A stretch of DNA of 64,000 nucleotides, from the NCBI RefSeq assembly GCF_003286125.1, contig NZ_QMED01000018.1:14342-78341 (forward strand), in the 5' to 3' direction. The position numbers and the translations under genes were made by a program. Source of the stretch: Algibacillus agarilyticus. GTDB lineage: Bacteria > Pseudomonadota > Gammaproteobacteria > Enterobacterales > Alteromonadaceae. Of this stretch, positions 1 through 8,457 are shown in pieces. Below the pieces are notes generated by a model. It searched no databases, was not told the DNA's origin, and saw nothing but the letters and a program-made list of their open reading frames with translations. The first letter of the stretch is position 1; the number at the start of each line of letters is the position of its first letter.

Positions 1-114
1 GAGCATAAAGTCTTTATCGCGCTTTTATGTAGAATAACGACACCGCAATCGCTCTGCCTTGTACAAATCGTGCAAATACGGCTGCAAAAGCATACACAAA
101 AGATAAACACGCCC
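1..114 (-). mobile_element. MITE-like element, copy A (cut by the window edge)
   Basis: This is the left end, in reverse orientation, of a small non-coding element that recurs at 4308, 41706 and 45958. Read on the minus strand from position 114 it begins GGGCGTGTTTATCTTTTGTG and stays almost identical to copy B until the window ends. It is flanked by TA at 115-116. It abuts the lipoprotein gene so closely that the stop codon of that gene (TAG, 114-116 on the minus strand) is formed from the flanking TA and the first base of the element. No transposase is present. Confidence 0.8.
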
Positions 115-770
115 TAATTTTTACTCATTGTTTGTTCATATTCTTGTTTATGTAATAAACGCAATTGCGCCATATAACTTGATTCACCCGGAACCGATAT
201 CTGAGGGAGTAACTCCTCGATAATGTTATCCGGAGCTTGAATGAAATTACCTGCATTGGGTTGGCTGATCCTAAATTTAATGAATTTATCTTTTTGCATG
301 AATAAATAAGAATACGAGTTATATTCAGCCCCCGACGCTAATACGATTTTTGTTGTTGCTCTTAACCCATTAAACATTTTGCCCGTTTCGCTAACTTCAA
401 AAGTTTCCACATCTTTGCCAATTCTTTTGTGATAAATACCTTGGTCGACGGCATTATCTATTTCCATAAAGATATTGTTCATTTCGCTTTCAAGCAGATG
501 GTTATTATTTTGCCAATAAAAATGCCTGATAGGGTACGTATAAACAGAAACTTCATCTTGATCAAAATATCGATTTTCATAACGCAAACTGCTGCCGTAT
601 AAAGGCTGTTCGTATGTTTGTTGATTAATAAATACAAGGCTTTGGGTGTTTTTAGGATAGATAAAATCGCGTTCATAGTTACTGCTAACAATGATTTTTT
701 CTACTTGGGTGCTGCTACAACTTGCTAAGCTGAGTAATATAACGATGCTTGTAAACGTGGCTTTTAACAT
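114..770 (-). CDS. Predicted lipoprotein of unknown function
   Basis: This 218-residue protein starts with a lipoprotein signal peptide: a short basic n-region, a hydrophobic stretch and the lipobox LASC with Cys18. Ser follows the Cys, which favours outer-membrane sorting by the Lol system. The mature part is mixed alpha/beta with no motif I recognise. The gene stands alone, divergent from rnr, with 266 bases of AT-rich DNA between them. Its stop codon lies exactly at the edge of MITE copy A, so the insertion may have replaced the original 3' end and any terminator. The product could be a DUF-type lipoprotein; I cannot assign a role. Confidence 0.75.
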   Translation of the reverse strand: MLKATFTSIVILLSLASCSSTQVEKIIVSSNYERDFIYPKNTQSLVFINQQTYEQPLYGSSLRYENRYFDQDEVSVYTYPIRHFYWQNNNHLLESEMNNIFMEIDNAVDQGIYHKRIGKDVETFEVSETGKMFNGLRATTKIVLASGAEYNSYSYLFMQKDKFIKFRISQPNAGNFIQAPDNIIEELLPQISVPGESSYMAQLRLLHKQEYEQTMSKN

Positions 771-1036
771 ACTAAGTACCTTGTTTTTTCTGCTAAAGGT
801 TCTGTAAAACGCGTTGTTTTTAATATATTGACGACGTTATATTAAGCACTAAATGTCAAAGAAATGTTAAGTTCACATCGTATAAATTTAAGCTTAGTGG
901 AAAAGTGTATTTTTGCTGATAGATTTTAAAAAATGCTCAATTATTGTTAATTAGTTCTTTTTTTATAAATAAAAGGAATGTGGGTATATCGCTACTTTTT
1001 TGTCTTAGTCGGGTATACTGTGGTTAATTAATTTAC

Positions 1037-3547
1037 ATGAAGCTATTTATGCGCCCATCAGCCAAAGATACAAAAAATAAATTTCATCCATTACTTGCTG
1101 AAAAAGTAGCTAGCTATCTAGACGAGAGCTTAGCGCCTGTTGATTTTCAACATTTATGCCAGCAATTTTCAATTTCTGATAAAGACGCTCAGCGCGAGCT
1201 AACCGCTTGTTTAATTTCATTGCAAGATGAAGGTCGAGTTTTATTAGATAAGTCGAATGAATACACAACCCCAGATAAATTAGGCTTAGTGACCGGTCGA
1301 GTGATTGGTCATCGCGAAGGCTTTGGTTTTCTTAATACGGGCGGTTCAGGAAAAGACTTATTCTTGCTTAATCACCAAATGCAGTCATGTATGCATGGTG
1401 ATTTAGTCTTAGCTAAGGCTGGCAGTGTGGATAAAAAAGGTCGCCAAGAAGCTAAAATAGTTAAAACAATTCAGGGTAGAAAAGAGCCTTTAGTTGGCCG
1501 CTTTTTTATTGAAAATAGACTGGCTTTTGTTGTTCCCGATGATAGCCGTATTCAACATGAAATTATTATTGAGCAGGGAAATATTAAAGGTGCTCGTCAT
1601 GGTCAAATGGTTGTGGTCGAGTTAATTAAACGTCCATCAAAGCGTTTTAGCCCTCTTGGTAAGATCAAAGAAATTCTCGGTGATCATATGGCTCCGGGCA
1701 TGGAAATTGATGTTGCCTTACGCAATTATGATATTCCTCATCATTGGTCAAGCAAAGTTGATCGTGAAATAGATAAAATTGCAGATGAAGTTTTAGAAGA
1801 ATCCAAAGTGACTCGTCGTGATTTACGTGCATTACCTTTAGTCACCATAGATGGTGAAGATGCACGTGATTTTGATGATGCCGTTTACTGTGAACGTAAA
1901 AAATCCGGTGGTTGGCGTTTATGGGTTGCCATTGCTGATGTCAGTCATTATGTTCGTCCTGGAACCGCTTTAGACGATGAAGCGCAAGATCGAGGAACAT
2001 CGGTTTATTTTCCTGAGCAAGTCGTACCGATGTTGCCAGAAAAGCTTTCAAATGGTTTATGCTCATTAAACCCTAACGTAGACCGATTATGTATGGTCTG
2101 TGAGATGACCGTCAGTGAAGCGGGGAATTTATCGGGTTACGAGTTTTATCCTGCTGTTATGAATTCGCATGCGCGTTTTACGTATACCAAAGTTGGTAAA
2201 ATACTAGAGGGTGATGAGCCTTTACGTGAACGTTATTCGACATTTGTTCCGCATTTAGAAACATTGCATGCAATGTATAATGCATTAAAGACTAAACGCT
2301 CAGAACGCGGTGCAATAGAGTTCGAAACACCTGAACCTAGATTTGTTTTTAATTCAGAACGTAAAATCGAAACTATTGAGCTAATTACACGTAATGATGC
2401 ACATAAGCTTATCGAAGAATGCATGATTTTAGCGAATGTGTCAGCTGCACGTTTTGTCGAAAAGCATAAAGCTCAAGCGTTATTCCGTATTCATGAAGCG
2501 CCTGAAGGTGAGCGATTAACCAAATTTATTGGTTTTATCGGCGAGCTGGGTTTAACCATGTCGTTTGATAAAAATAATATTACACCGCATGTTTATAAAG
2601 AATTAATTGAGCGTATTCAAGGCCGACCTGATCAAGAATTAATTCAAACGATGATGCTTCGGTCAATGCAGCAAGCCGTTTATAGTGGCGATAACCAAGG
2701 CCACTTTGGCTTAGCACTTAATGGTTATTCTCATTTTACTTCACCCATACGTCGTTACCCTGACTTGATTTTACATCGTGCAATAAAGTCTGTTTTAGTC
2801 AAACAGAAAAAAACACAACGCAATGATGGCGAACATAGCTATACAACAGACGCGATAGACAAACTCGGCGAGCATACATCAATGACTGAACGACGAGCTG
2901 ATGAAGCGACTCGTGATGTAGCAAACTGGTTGAAATGCGAATTTATGCAAGATCATGTTGGCAGTACTTATGCGGGGGTTATTTCAGCCGTTACGGGTTT
3001 TGGTTTTTTTGTTCGAGTCCATGATTTATATATTGAAGGTTTAGTGCATATTGCTTCGCTTGGTAAAGACTATTACGTGTTTGATAACGCTAAGCAGCGC
3101 TTAAAAGGTGAACGCACACGCAAAGTGTATAAACTGGGTGATGAAGTGAGCATTATTGTTGCTGGTGTTAATCTAGAAGATAAAAAAATTGATTTTAAAA
3201 TAGCCCCTAAAGATGCGATTTTAGATAAAGTCGAAAATAAACGTACCGAGTCATCTACAAGCAAGCCAGAGACCAAAAAACATAAAGACCGACAGCCCCG
3301 TAATGAAAAACCTAAAGGCAAGCATAAACATAAGCATAAAGGTAAACCAAAACGTAAAGGTGGCAGTAAAACACAAGAGTTGATGGACAAAGACAATTCA
3401 AATGCTGCCAAAAATAAAAAGTCACCACTCTCGTCAGGTAAGCCCAAAGGGCGAGCAGCAGGTAAAGGTAGACCCAAATCAAGAGTGGCCTCGAGCGAAG
3501 CAACAACGAGCCCAAGTAGCCCCAGCAGAAAGAAAAAGCGGAGATAA
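1037..3547 (+). CDS. rnr: Ribonuclease R
   Basis: RNase R is a processive 3'-5' exoribonuclease that degrades structured RNA, rRNA fragments and stalled mRNA. The 836 residues show, in order, an N-terminal winged-helix region (about 20-85), cold-shock OB domains (about 85-240), the RNB catalytic domain with DGEDARDFDD at 272-281, an S1 domain (about 650-730, VGSTYAGVISAVTGFGFFV) and a long Lys/His-rich basic tail. The acidic residues D272, D278, D280 and D281 match the positions of the metal-binding residues in the E. coli enzyme as I remember them. The ATG at 1037 has no clear Shine-Dalgarno; the ATG at 1049 is an alternative. rlmB follows 6 bases later, as in other gammaproteobacteria. Confidence 0.97.
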   Translation: MKLFMRPSAKDTKNKFHPLLAEKVASYLDESLAPVDFQHLCQQFSISDKDAQRELTACLISLQDEGRVLLDKSNEYTTPDKLGLVTGRVIGHREGFGFLNTGGSGKDLFLLNHQMQSCMHGDLVLAKAGSVDKKGRQEAKIVKTIQGRKEPLVGRFFIENRLAFVVPDDSRIQHEIIIEQGNIKGARHGQMVVVELIKRPSKRFSPLGKIKEILGDHMAPGMEIDVALRNYDIPHHWSSKVDREIDKIADEVLEESKVTRRDLRALPLVTIDGEDARDFDDAVYCERKKSGGWRLWVAIADVSHYVRPGTALDDEAQDRGTSVYFPEQVVPMLPEKLSNGLCSLNPNVDRLCMVCEMTVSEAGNLSGYEFYPAVMNSHARFTYTKVGKILEGDEPLRERYSTFVPHLETLHAMYNALKTKRSERGAIEFETPEPRFVFNSERKIETIELITRNDAHKLIEECMILANVSAARFVEKHKAQALFRIHEAPEGERLTKFIGFIGELGLTMSFDKNNITPHVYKELIERIQGRPDQELIQTMMLRSMQQAVYSGDNQGHFGLALNGYSHFTSPIRRYPDLILHRAIKSVLVKQKKTQRNDGEHSYTTDAIDKLGEHTSMTERRADEATRDVANWLKCEFMQDHVGSTYAGVISAVTGFGFFVRVHDLYIEGLVHIASLGKDYYVFDNAKQRLKGERTRKVYKLGDEVSIIVAGVNLEDKKIDFKIAPKDAILDKVENKRTESSTSKPETKKHKDRQPRNEKPKGKHKHKHKGKPKRKGGSKTQELMDKDNSNAAKNKKSPLSSGKPKGRAAGKGRPKSRVASSEATTSPSSPSRKKKRR

Positions 3548-3553
3548 AACGCC

Positions 3554-4300
3554 TTGAGTAAAACCGAAACAATATATGGCATTCATGCTGTAGAAGCCGT
3601 TATCAGCCAAGAACCTGAGCGTTTTTTAGAAATATTTGCCTTAAAGGGTCGAGATGATGAAAGATTAAACCAAATTTTACGATTAGCACAAAGTAATGGG
3701 ATCTCCATACAAATTGCAAATCGCAAATCATTAGACGATAAAGCATCAGGTGGTCGCCACCAAGGGATTGTAGCTCGAGTTAAAATGGCGCCAGTTTTAA
3801 CTGAAAATGATTTGGATGTTATTTTAAATGAAAAAGGTCAGCAAACGTTTCTGCTGGTTCTTGATGGTGTGACTGATCCGCATAATATTGGTGCTTGTTT
3901 GCGAACCGCTGATGCGGCAGGTGCGCATGCGGTCATTGTACCTAAAGATAATTCAGGTGGTTTAACGTCTACCGCCCGTAAAGTTGCTTGTGGTGCCGCA
4001 GAAAAAGTGCCTTTTATACAAGTGACTAATTTAGCCAGAACACTCCGTCATATTCAAGAGCAAGGTGTATGGGTAATTGGAACCGCAGGCGAAGCCACAC
4101 AAACGTTGCACCAAGCTAAGTTGGTTGGCCCTATGGCATTAGTCATGGGAGCAGAAGGAAAAGGCATGCGTCGTTTAACACGTGAAACATGTGATGAGCT
4201 TATCTCTATTCCAATGGCGGGCAGTGTTTCAAGTTTAAATGTCAGCGTTGCAACAGGGGTTTGTTTATTTGAGGTTGTCAGGCAACGAGGTAATGATTGA
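3554..4300 (+). CDS. rlmB: 23S rRNA (guanosine-2'-O-)-methyltransferase RlmB
   Basis: RlmB is a SPOUT (TrmH/SpoU) enzyme that 2'-O-methylates G2251 of 23S rRNA, in the P-loop of the peptidyl-transferase centre. The 248-residue product has the N-terminal substrate-binding domain (about 1-75). Its C-terminal knotted domain carries all three SpoU motifs: [19 protein letters not shown] (motif 1), [12 protein letters not shown] (motif 2) and [20 protein letters not shown] (motif 3). The start is TTG at 3554; no ATG fits the conserved N-terminus ([15 protein letters not shown]). It lies 6 bases after rnr and must be cotranscribed. MITE copy B begins 7 bases after its stop, ahead of what looks like the original terminator. 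Confidence 0.96.
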   Translation: MSKTETIYGIHAVEAVISQEPERFLEIFALKGRDDERLNQILRLAQSNGISIQIANRKSLDDKASGGRHQGIVARVKMAPVLTENDLDVILNEKGQQTFLLVLDGVTDPHNIGACLRTADAAGAHAVIVPKDNSGGLTSTARKVACGAAEKVPFIQVTNLARTLRHIQEQGVWVIGTAGEATQTLHQAKLVGPMALVMGAEGKGMRRLTRETCDELISIPMAGSVSSLNVSVATGVCLFEVVRQRGND

Positions 4301-4307
4301 TTCGCTA

Positions 4308-4621
4308 GGGCGTGTTTATCTTTTGTGTATGCTTTTGCAGCCGTATTTGCACGATTTATACAAGGCAGAGCGATTGCGGTGTCGTTATTCTACATAAAAG
4401 CGCGATAAAGACTTTATGCTCCTGCAAAGTCACCTTACCCCACATCCATGTGGGGCAACATAGTAGAAAGAGTGCAAATGCGCTGCCCTTTGGGTTCAAT
4501 CCAAAACGTTTTGCTCTTTGTTATTGGCTTTTGACGTAGAACCACTATGCCATCAAGCCAATGCCGCGATCAAAACGCTTTGGAATTGAACAAAATCGAT
4601 ACGACAAAGATAAACACGCCC
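4308..4621 (+). mobile_element. MITE-like element, copy B (314 bp, longest copy)
   Basis: The element is bounded by inverted repeats GGGCGTGTTTATCTTT and AAAGATAAACACGCCC and flanked on both sides by TA. Its interior folds on itself: an outer arm GTTCAATCCAAAACGTTTTG pairs imperfectly with CAAAACGCTTTGGAATTGAA, enclosing a TTGGCTTTTGA/TCAAGCCAA hairpin. Relative to copy D it carries roughly 50 extra bases that include a perfect hairpin CCCCACAT-CC-ATGTGGGG near 4440-4457. It sits between rlmB and the likely rlmB terminator at 4641. The open frames inside it are short and unlike proteins. The TA flanks suggest mobilisation by an IS630/Tc1-type or related transposase encoded elsewhere; that is inference. 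Confidence 0.85.
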
Positions 4622-4640
4622 TAGAATTACTTTTCTTATT

Positions 4641-4663
4641 AAAGCACTTTTTAGCGCTTTTTT
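4641..4663 (+). terminator. Probable rnr-rlmB terminator, displaced by MITE copy B
   Basis: AAAGCACT and AGCGCTTT pair around a T-rich loop (one A-C mismatch) and are followed by TTTTC. Its position after the element suggests it originally ended the rnr-rlmB transcript. Confidence 0.55.
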
Positions 4664-5171
4664 CTTATGTTAGGTCGCAATATAGATGGCAAGTGAGCAC
4701 ACTTATTTACATTTCAACGACTTGCTAACTATAATCTTTTCGCTCAGGTTTTATGGTTCATTGTCAGCGCTTACTCTCGACTTTGGCTCCTGCGTCGTTC
4801 TAACACCTAAATCCATTTAGGCGGCCCCAATCACATAGTAGAGCATATGCTCATGGCGTCTCGAAGCTTGCCTGCATGGCGAGAGCAGGACGCGGTAGCT
4901 TTGACTGCTTTGCTTACATGGATGTCAGTACTTCGGTTTCGTCTGGAACTAGAAACCTGCCCCTAAACCCCGATCGCTTTGACTATAATTTATCAAAAAT
5001 GTGATTTAACCCTAGTTTAATGCAGTATCGTCGACTATAACTAATATTAAACTCAGTATAAAAACAGCGCTTAATTGACCTAAGCGTATATAAAAAATTA
5101 CTGATAAAAACAATAAAAGCGCGTCATTTTAAACCATATGATCAAAATGCCGACTTAACTAAGGTTAAGAG
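4664..5171. repeat. Gene-free stretch with palindromic hairpins of an ATCCAT-core family
   Basis: There is no gene between the rlmB terminator and the gene at 5172. Between about 4774 and 4930 lie a perfect hairpin CCTAAAT-CC-ATTTAGG (4806-4821), the palindrome GAGCATATGCTC (4841-4852), ACAT-GG-ATGT (about 4916-4925), and complementary pairs CTCTCG/CGAGAG and TCCTGC/GCAGGA that would cross each other if both formed. The flanks of the first hairpin (CTCCTGC before, CATAGTAGA after) are also the flanks of the different hairpin inside MITE copy B. The rest, 4980-5171, is AT-rich and should hold the promoter of the next gene; I cannot place it firmly. Confidence 0.5.
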
Positions 5172-5972
5172 ATGTTGACGACTAATCACAAAATAGCCCA
5201 AACCGTTGGTTTGAGCTTGCTCATGAGTTCTGTTTTTGCCCAGAACGAAAATGAGTCTTCAAGTTCATTGTTATATACATCGATTCCATCTCATGAGTCT
5301 GTGTCGTCTTTTTCTACCTTGAAAGTAGTGAGTTATCAATCGAACGCGGACTTGTCTCGTGATACTGATCATCCTACGTTACTAAAACCTTTAAATATTT
5401 CGCGTTGGCAACGCAATAAATCTATCAATGTTCAATCGGCATTAACCGAAGCGACTCAAACAAGTCAAGCGCGTATCGATATTGATGGTGTTAAAGTTCA
5501 TTACACTTGGAACAATACGGCCAGCGTTAATGCTTCTTTTTATCAGCTTTCAGTGCAAGATAAAAATACAGGTGATGAAACGCTGTATGAAGAGAGCCGC
5601 TTTGCAGTGGGGGCTGACTATGGTCAATTCAGTCAAGCTGGTTTTCATGCTGGGTTAGCGGTTAGTCATCTAGCCGTAACAGAGCTAGATATGCACTATA
5701 ATACAATTGATGGCAAAGCCTTAGCATTACAACTGAGTTACGGCATCGATGATAAGCTAACGGTATATAGCAAGTATCAAGTTGCTGATGATGAAACTAT
5801 CGATATAAATGAAACTACCGAAGGGCAAGCCGTCTCTTTAGGCGCTTGGTATTCATGGACACCCAATATTGGTGGCTATGTAGAAGCTAAAGTCGACGAA
5901 AACAATTCAACTCAAGCGGCCAATGAGCAACTCAAAGAAGGTTTAATGTTAGGTTTGCGCATTAATCTATAA
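5172..5972 (+). CDS. Putative outer-membrane beta-barrel (porin-like) protein
   Basis: This 266-residue protein has an N-terminal Sec signal peptide (hydrophobic segment TVGLSLLMSSVF, cleavage about after VFA at residue 23). The second half shows alternating polar/hydrophobic strands broken by Asp/Asn/Gly-rich turns. The C-terminus, GLMLGLRINL, ends with a hydrophobic residue in a strand, as outer-membrane barrels do. I do not recognise a named family; it resembles small Alteromonadales porin-like proteins in style. A purine-rich AAGGTTAAGAG precedes the ATG. It is monocistronic between rlmB and the rpsF operon. Function is unknown; substrate transport is only a guess. Confidence 0.6.
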   Translation: MLTTNHKIAQTVGLSLLMSSVFAQNENESSSSLLYTSIPSHESVSSFSTLKVVSYQSNADLSRDTDHPTLLKPLNISRWQRNKSINVQSALTEATQTSQARIDIDGVKVHYTWNNTASVNASFYQLSVQDKNTGDETLYEESRFAVGADYGQFSQAGFHAGLAVSHLAVTELDMHYNTIDGKALALQLSYGIDDKLTVYSKYQVADDETIDINETTEGQAVSLGAWYSWTPNIGGYVEAKVDENNSTQAANEQLKEGLMLGLRINL

Positions 5973-6054
5973 ATTATTTTGGCCGCTTAAATCTGTTTTT
6001 TTATTCCCGCCCAGTAATTAATTGAAAAACTACACTTTCTTTTCTAAAGCAGCA

Positions 6055-6083
6055 TTGCACAATGTGTGTTCATGCTGTAGAAT
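6055..6083 (+). promoter_or_regulatory. Sigma-70 promoter of the rpsF operon
   Basis: TTGCAC (6055-6060) and TAGAAT (6078-6083) are separated by 17 bases, a near-ideal sigma-70 arrangement. Transcription would start near 6090 and leave a leader of about 85 bases before rpsF. Confidence 0.7.
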
Positions 6084-6136
6084 CCGCGCCCTTATCAGCT
6101 ATCAATCCGTTCCTTGCCTCCATAGGCAGTTTAGCT

Positions 6137-6174
6137 GAGCTGTTCTCGGGGCTCATTAACCGTAAGGAGCAATA
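6137..6174 (+). promoter_or_regulatory. rpsF mRNA leader, possible S6:S18 autoregulatory site
   Basis: GCTC at 6151-6154 can pair either with GAGC at 6137-6140 or with GAGC at 6167-6170. The second GAGC overlaps the rpsF Shine-Dalgarno (AAGGAGC, ATG at 6175). The enclosed loop contains ACCG. A leader with a CCG-containing bulge bound by the S6:S18 heterodimer is known for rpsF operons in many bacteria. The alternative pairing and the CCG are visible here, but the match to the published motif is my inference. Confidence 0.4.
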
Positions 6175-6585
6175 ATGCGTCATTACGAAATCGTATTTAT
6201 GGTTCACCCTGATCAGAGTGAACAAGTTCCAGGCATGATTGAGCGTTATAGCGACGTTATCAATAATGCTGGTGGCCAAATTCACCGTCTTGAAGACTGG
6301 GGTCGTCGCCAATTAGCTTATCCAATCGAAAAGTTACATAAAGCACACTATGTTTTATTAAACGTAGAAGCGCCTTCTGAAGCTCTCGACGAATTAGAAA
6401 CTGCTTTCCGTTTTAACGATGCTGTATTACGTAACTTAATTGTTCGTACTAAAGCGGCTGTTACTGAAGCTTCACCTTTAGTGAAGAAAGAAGAGCCAGT
6501 TCGTACCCGTAGAGAAGATTCAGCTCCGGCAAAAGAAGCAGCACCTAAAGGTGATGATTCTGCAGCAAGCGCTACTGCTGAATAA
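6175..6585 (+). CDS. rpsF: 30S ribosomal protein S6
   Basis: S6 binds the central domain of 16S rRNA together with S18 in the platform of the small subunit. The 136 residues begin with the characteristic [21 protein letters not shown] and contain [19 protein letters not shown]. The core fold ends near residue 100; an acidic/Ala-rich tail follows, as in E. coli S6, which receives C-terminal glutamates post-translationally. It is the first gene of rpsF-priB-rpsR-rplI, with a strong Shine-Dalgarno (AAGGAGC) that may be masked in the leader structure. priB follows 2 bases after the stop. Confidence 0.98.
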   Translation: MRHYEIVFMVHPDQSEQVPGMIERYSDVINNAGGQIHRLEDWGRRQLAYPIEKLHKAHYVLLNVEAPSEALDELETAFRFNDAVLRNLIVRTKAAVTEASPLVKKEEPVRTRREDSAPAKEAAPKGDDSAASATAE

Positions 6586-6587
6586 AT

Positions 6588-6896
6588 GTGAATGATAACA
6601 CTCTCGTCATTTCAGGATTTTTACCTAAAGACCCTGCAATTTCGAAAAGCCCCGCAGGTGTAGTGCATTGTCAGTTTGTGTTAGAACACGAATCTGAACA
6701 GTATGAAGCTGGGTTACCACGACGCGTTTGGTGTCGAATAAAAGTGGTAGCGAGTGGCGGTGAGTTTAAATCGCAAACTGAATTTTTAAAGTCTGGGTGT
6801 CGTGTACAAGTAACAGGGTTTCTCGTAAGAGTTGAAGGTCGTAACGGCTTAGCCCAACTGGTATTACACGCTCGACAGATAAATATTACTGATTAG
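6588..6896 (+). CDS. priB: Primosomal replication protein PriB
   Basis: PriB is a small dimeric OB-fold single-stranded-DNA-binding protein. It bridges PriA and DnaT during restart of collapsed replication forks. The 102-residue length, the start NDNTLVISGFLPKDPAISKS and the central CQFVLEHESEQ are typical. The start is GTG at 6588; the ATG at 6586 runs straight into a stop. The gene lies between rpsF and rpsR, so its translation is probably coupled to that of S6. Confidence 0.95.
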   Translation: MNDNTLVISGFLPKDPAISKSPAGVVHCQFVLEHESEQYEAGLPRRVWCRIKVVASGGEFKSQTEFLKSGCRVQVTGFLVRVEGRNGLAQLVLHARQINITD

Positions 6897-7133
<237 letters not shown>

Positions 7134-7169
7134 TATCGTTCCCCAATAGTTTAATAAGGTAAAGTCAAA

Positions 7170-7622
7170 ATGAATATCATTCTTTTAGACAAAATCGCAA
7201 ACTTAGGTGGTTTAGGCGATCAAGTAAGCGTTAAAGCAGGTTACGCACGTAACTTTTTATTTCCACAAAGCAAAGCTGTTCCAGCCACTAAAGCTAATGT
7301 TGAGCATTTTGAAGCTCAACGTTCAGAATTAGAAGCTAAGCTAGCTGCTAACCTAGCAGCCGCTCAAGCTCGTGCTGATGCTATTGCTGCAGTTGGTACA
7401 GTTACTATTGCTACTAAAGCTGGTGATGAAGGCAAGCTTTTCGGTTCTATCGGTACTCGCGATATTGCTGATGCAGTTTCAGAAGCTGGTGTTGCAATCG
7501 TTAAATCTGAAGTTCGTTTACCAAACGGCGCAATCCGTGAAGTAGGTGAATTTGAGATCACTGTGAATGTACACAGCGAAGTAAATGCTATTGTTAAATT
7601 AAACGTTATCCCTGAAGCGTAA
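7170..7622 (+). CDS. rplI: 50S ribosomal protein L9
   Basis: L9 is a two-domain protein at the base of the L1 stalk that helps keep the reading frame. The 150 residues begin [29 protein letters not shown], the conserved N-terminal RNA-binding domain. A long Ala/Glu-rich connecting helix (about 45-75) and the C-terminal domain ([13 protein letters not shown]) follow. It is the last gene of the operon, ended by the strong terminator at 7651. Confidence 0.98.
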   Translation: MNIILLDKIANLGGLGDQVSVKAGYARNFLFPQSKAVPATKANVEHFEAQRSELEAKLAANLAAAQARADAIAAVGTVTIATKAGDEGKLFGSIGTRDIADAVSEAGVAIVKSEVRLPNGAIREVGEFEITVNVHSEVNAIVKLNVIPEA

Positions 7623-7650
7623 ATTTAACTAGCAACCTGATTCAAGACAG

Positions 7651-7677
7651 AAACCCCGCTTTAATGCGGGGTTTTTG
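7651..7677 (+). terminator. rpsF operon intrinsic terminator
   Basis: AACCCCGC and GCGGGGTT form an 8-bp stem with a TTTAAT loop, followed by a T-run. Confidence 0.92.
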
Positions 7678-7944
7678 TTTTCTGCGTTTTAAGTTTGTGC
7701 AAATTATGCTATTAATTTAGCGTAATGCTTTAAGTTTTATTTATGCAGGATTTTTTTGTATATCGTTATATACATACAGTGGTGCTTTTTGTCTTCAAAA
7801 AAGGTATGTTAATATTGATAAATCATAAAAAAATCATATTAATAAAGTAAGATCACTATATTAATCAATAATAATTAATTAAATAACGGGAATGATGAGC
7901 TTTGTTTAGTAAGTGTTCGACTTTACTGGATAGGTAAGCTGCTA
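7678..7944. other. AT-rich gap before the yfiR-like gene
   Basis: No gene is seen. The only clear structure is a 7-bp inverted repeat TGTATAT-cgtt-ATATACA at 7757-7774. It could be an operator for the downstream c-di-GMP pair, but it lies about 170 bases before the start codon. The rest is AT-rich promoter-type sequence. Confidence 0.35.
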
Positions 7945-8457
7945 ATGGATATGGTAAGCCCCGCTCAACGCGCTTTAATATATACGCTTCTAGCGACACT
8001 GTTTTCAGTTTTGCTGTCTGCGCCTGTTTGTGCAAAAAGCCCTGATGAAGCAACGCTAAGAGCCGCTGTTGTATTGGGGATATTACGCTATACGCAATGG
8101 AACGAAATAGACACCCAACATAATGCAATAAACCTATGCTTTATGGGGGGGCCGATGTCTGAAGATGTGCTCACTCGAGCGAGTAAAAAAGTGGCAGTTA
8201 AAGGCAAAAAAATTAAAATAGTAGAACCTCAAAAAACAGCCTGCAACGTTATTATTCTAGGTCAAAATGAATTCTCTCAACCTCTACCTGAACATTCGTT
8301 GATTGTGTGTGATAACTGCGAAGTAAAAAGTGGCATTGCAATCAATTTAGTCAAACGAAACAACCGCATTAGTTTCGAAATTTTCAGTGAGCAAGCAAAA
8401 CAAAACCAAATTTCGTTTGGTTCTGCGCTGTTAGAACTTGCCAGTAGGATTTACTAA
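7945..8457 (+). CDS. YfiR/HmsC-family periplasmic protein (DUF4154)
   Basis: The 170-residue exported protein has a signal peptide (membrane segment about 10-27, cleavage after VCA at residue 30). The mature domain opens with the family pattern EATLRAAVVLGILRYTQW, continues through INLCFMGG, and ends with the family-typical ISFGSALLELASRIY. Mature cysteines C65, C100, C122 and C125 correspond in order to the two disulphide pairs of Pseudomonas YfiR. YfiR binds and represses the diguanylate cyclase YfiN in the periplasm and releases it under redox or envelope stress. The next gene is YfiN-like and overlaps by one base (TAATG), so the two are certainly cotranscribed. Family assignment is firm; the regulatory role is inferred from the pair. 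Confidence 0.85.
   Translation: MDMVSPAQRALIYTLLATLFSVLLSAPVCAKSPDEATLRAAVVLGILRYTQWNEIDTQHNAINLCFMGGPMSEDVLTRASKKVAVKGKKIKIVEPQKTACNVIILGQNEFSQPLPEHSLIVCDNCEVKSGIAINLVKRNNRISFEIFSEQAKQNQISFGSALLELASRIY

Noticed and set aside
3073-3582. Long open frames antisense to the rnr 3' end
   Set aside because: They are the mirror of the Lys/His-rich RNase R tail; their Leu-rich low complexity is a by-product of that codon usage.
4312-4539. 75-codon open frame inside MITE copy B
   Set aside because: It follows the repeat sequence, is broken in the other copies, has Cys-rich non-protein composition and no ribosome-binding site.
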